Of a stretch of DNA of 5,457 nucleotides, positions 4,685 to 5,457 are shown piece by piece. The stretch is from positions 1 to 5,457 of the forward strand of contig JAEINM010000299.1 of assembly GCA_016342385.1 (NCBI GenBank), read 5' to 3'. Under the pieces are notes generated by a model. It worked only from the letters and a program-made list of their open reading frames with translations, did not search any database and had not been told where the DNA came from. A program made the translations under genes and the position numbers. The DNA comes from Spirochaetaceae bacterium (GTDB lineage: Bacteria > Spirochaetota > Spirochaetia > DSM-2461). Position 1 is the first letter of the stretch. Each line of letters begins with the position of its first letter.

Positions 4685-5457
4685 TTATATAAATGTTACA
4701 TTGAGGTCTGTCCGGACAGCCGACCGTTTATAGGAAAATCGGGGATAGCCTGCAGTGAATGTTTCATAGATTTTCTGGTTCCGTTTAAGTTTAAGGAATT
4801 TTCGTGCTTTTCTGCAGGTATTAATCCCAATAACCATAAATCCATTAAAACAGGTTCCTATACCCATAGATTCTGTGTAATACATAGCCGTGGTAGCCCA
4901 GATTACTCCATCCTGGGCGGGAGCGGAACTTTTCCTGTGGGCATGGAATATCATTAAAAGAGGGGCATTGTAAGTCAGGATATTATCACCTTCCCAGTAT
5001 TTGGATATAAGCTTTTTGTAGGAGAAGAGCTTTCCGGTTTTTACTTTACCAAGGATTAATACGAGAAAAGGGTATGTTATAAAATTCAGTAGAATTCTGG
5101 TTATCATGTCAAAATGAGACATTAGAATATCTGTAAGCTCATTCACCTTTTCCCGACTATCCAGGATTGTCATTCCTACGCCCCGGGAATTGGTTCCTGT
5201 TGGCGCATGATTGACCGTATTAACTATATTATTAATCACTTCTCTGGAAATGGGATCATTCTTGTAGAATCGGATACTTCGTCTCATTTTTATCAGATGT
5301 CTCAGGTTATCAGGGAATCCTTCATTTAGAGATGAGAATTCCTCACCAGTCTCTTTCTCAATAGTAACAGCTCCCTCAGGGCAGATAGCTGAGCAATGGC
5401 TGCATAGAATGCATTTATGTTGTAGAATTGTCATGTTTTCTTTAAGTATAGCTTTGC
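4685..5457 (-). CDS. Ferredoxin-nitroreductase fusion protein (partial, N-terminus outside window)
   Basis: FMN-dependent oxidoreductase of the nitroreductase superfamily with an N-terminal iron-sulfur module; the natural substrate is unknown. Numbering from the ATG at 5434, the 4Fe-4S ligands are C8-x2-C11-x2-C14-x3-C18-P19. The nitroreductase domain begins with 'MRRSIRFYKNDPIS' (50-63, the FMN-binding RRS), then 'APTGTNSR' (77-84), 'NAPLLMIFHAH' (156-166), 'GVIWATTAMYYTESMGIGTC' (176-195) and the closing 'AGYPRFSYKRSAVR' (228-241). The segment 110-129 is strongly hydrophobic and could touch a membrane or form the dimer/lid helix. The frame stays open upstream of 5434 to the window edge. The upstream codons read KAILKEN, the usual tail of a first ferredoxin half ('CPxKAI'), and the ATG lacks a good Shine-Dalgarno site. 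I therefore take the true start to be outside the window, with a second 4Fe-4S motif there. It converges on ribH and has its own, unseen promoter. Confidence 0.88.
   Translation of the reverse strand, partial: KAILKENMTILQHKCILCSHCSAICPEGAVTIEKETGEEFSSLNEGFPDNLRHLIKMRRSIRFYKNDPISREVINNIVNTVNHAPTGTNSRGVGMTILDSREKVNELTDILMSHFDMITRILLNFITYPFLVLILGKVKTGKLFSYKKLISKYWEGDNILTYNAPLLMIFHAHRKSSAPAQDGVIWATTAMYYTESMGIGTCFNGFMVIGINTCRKARKFLKLKRNQKIYETFTAGYPRFSYKRSAVRTDLNVTFI

Overview
The window holds a complete riboflavin (vitamin B2) biosynthesis operon on the + strand, ribD-ribE-ribBA-ribH. It is preceded by a canonical FMN-sensing riboswitch with its own promoter and an intrinsic terminator. The operon is flanked by two genes that run off the window edges: the C-terminal half of an amino-acid-type ABC transporter substrate-binding protein on the left (+ strand), and a ferredoxin-nitroreductase fusion on the right (- strand, convergent with ribH). 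The DNA is moderately AT-rich, with AG-rich Shine-Dalgarno sites and a sigma70/sigmaA-like promoter. The FMN riboswitch, fused RibBA and ferredoxin-type nitroreductase suggest an anaerobic or facultative bacterium. A free-living spirochaete or a low-GC Gram-positive would both fit; I lean weakly to a spirochaete and cannot prove it from this sequence.

Layout: 2-445, end of the substrate-binding protein gene. 433-729, an open frame with no usable start codon, possibly the remnant of a decayed gene. 730-950, AT-rich DNA with no recognisable gene. 957-985, promoter. 992-1120, FMN aptamer (P1-P6). 1121-1212, expression platform with terminator and ribD ribosome binding site. 1213-4641, the four rib genes, tightly packed (gaps of 1, 8 and 27 bases). 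4645-4680, a GC-rich hairpin between the convergent genes. 4685-5457, nitroreductase.

How the genes work together: the two halves of RibBA make the two precursors, the GTP cyclohydrolase II product (2,5-diamino-6-ribosylamino-4(3H)-pyrimidinone 5'-phosphate) and 3,4-dihydroxy-2-butanone 4-phosphate. RibD deaminates and reduces the pyrimidine. RibH condenses the dephosphorylated pyrimidine with the butanone phosphate to lumazine. RibE dismutates two lumazines to riboflavin. The kinase/FAD synthetase that makes FMN is not here, but FMN closes the loop through the riboswitch.

The most interesting part is the leader. The aptamer carries a 12-base insertion in the P2 loop. Together with the adjoining core strand, this insertion is complementary to the linker between aptamer and terminator, giving a candidate 17-bp antiterminator. 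Beyond the terminator, alternating C- and G-blocks could pass the decision on to the ribD ribosome binding site. I did not find a wholly new system; the rib enzymes themselves are ordinary apart from an altered zinc loop in RibD.
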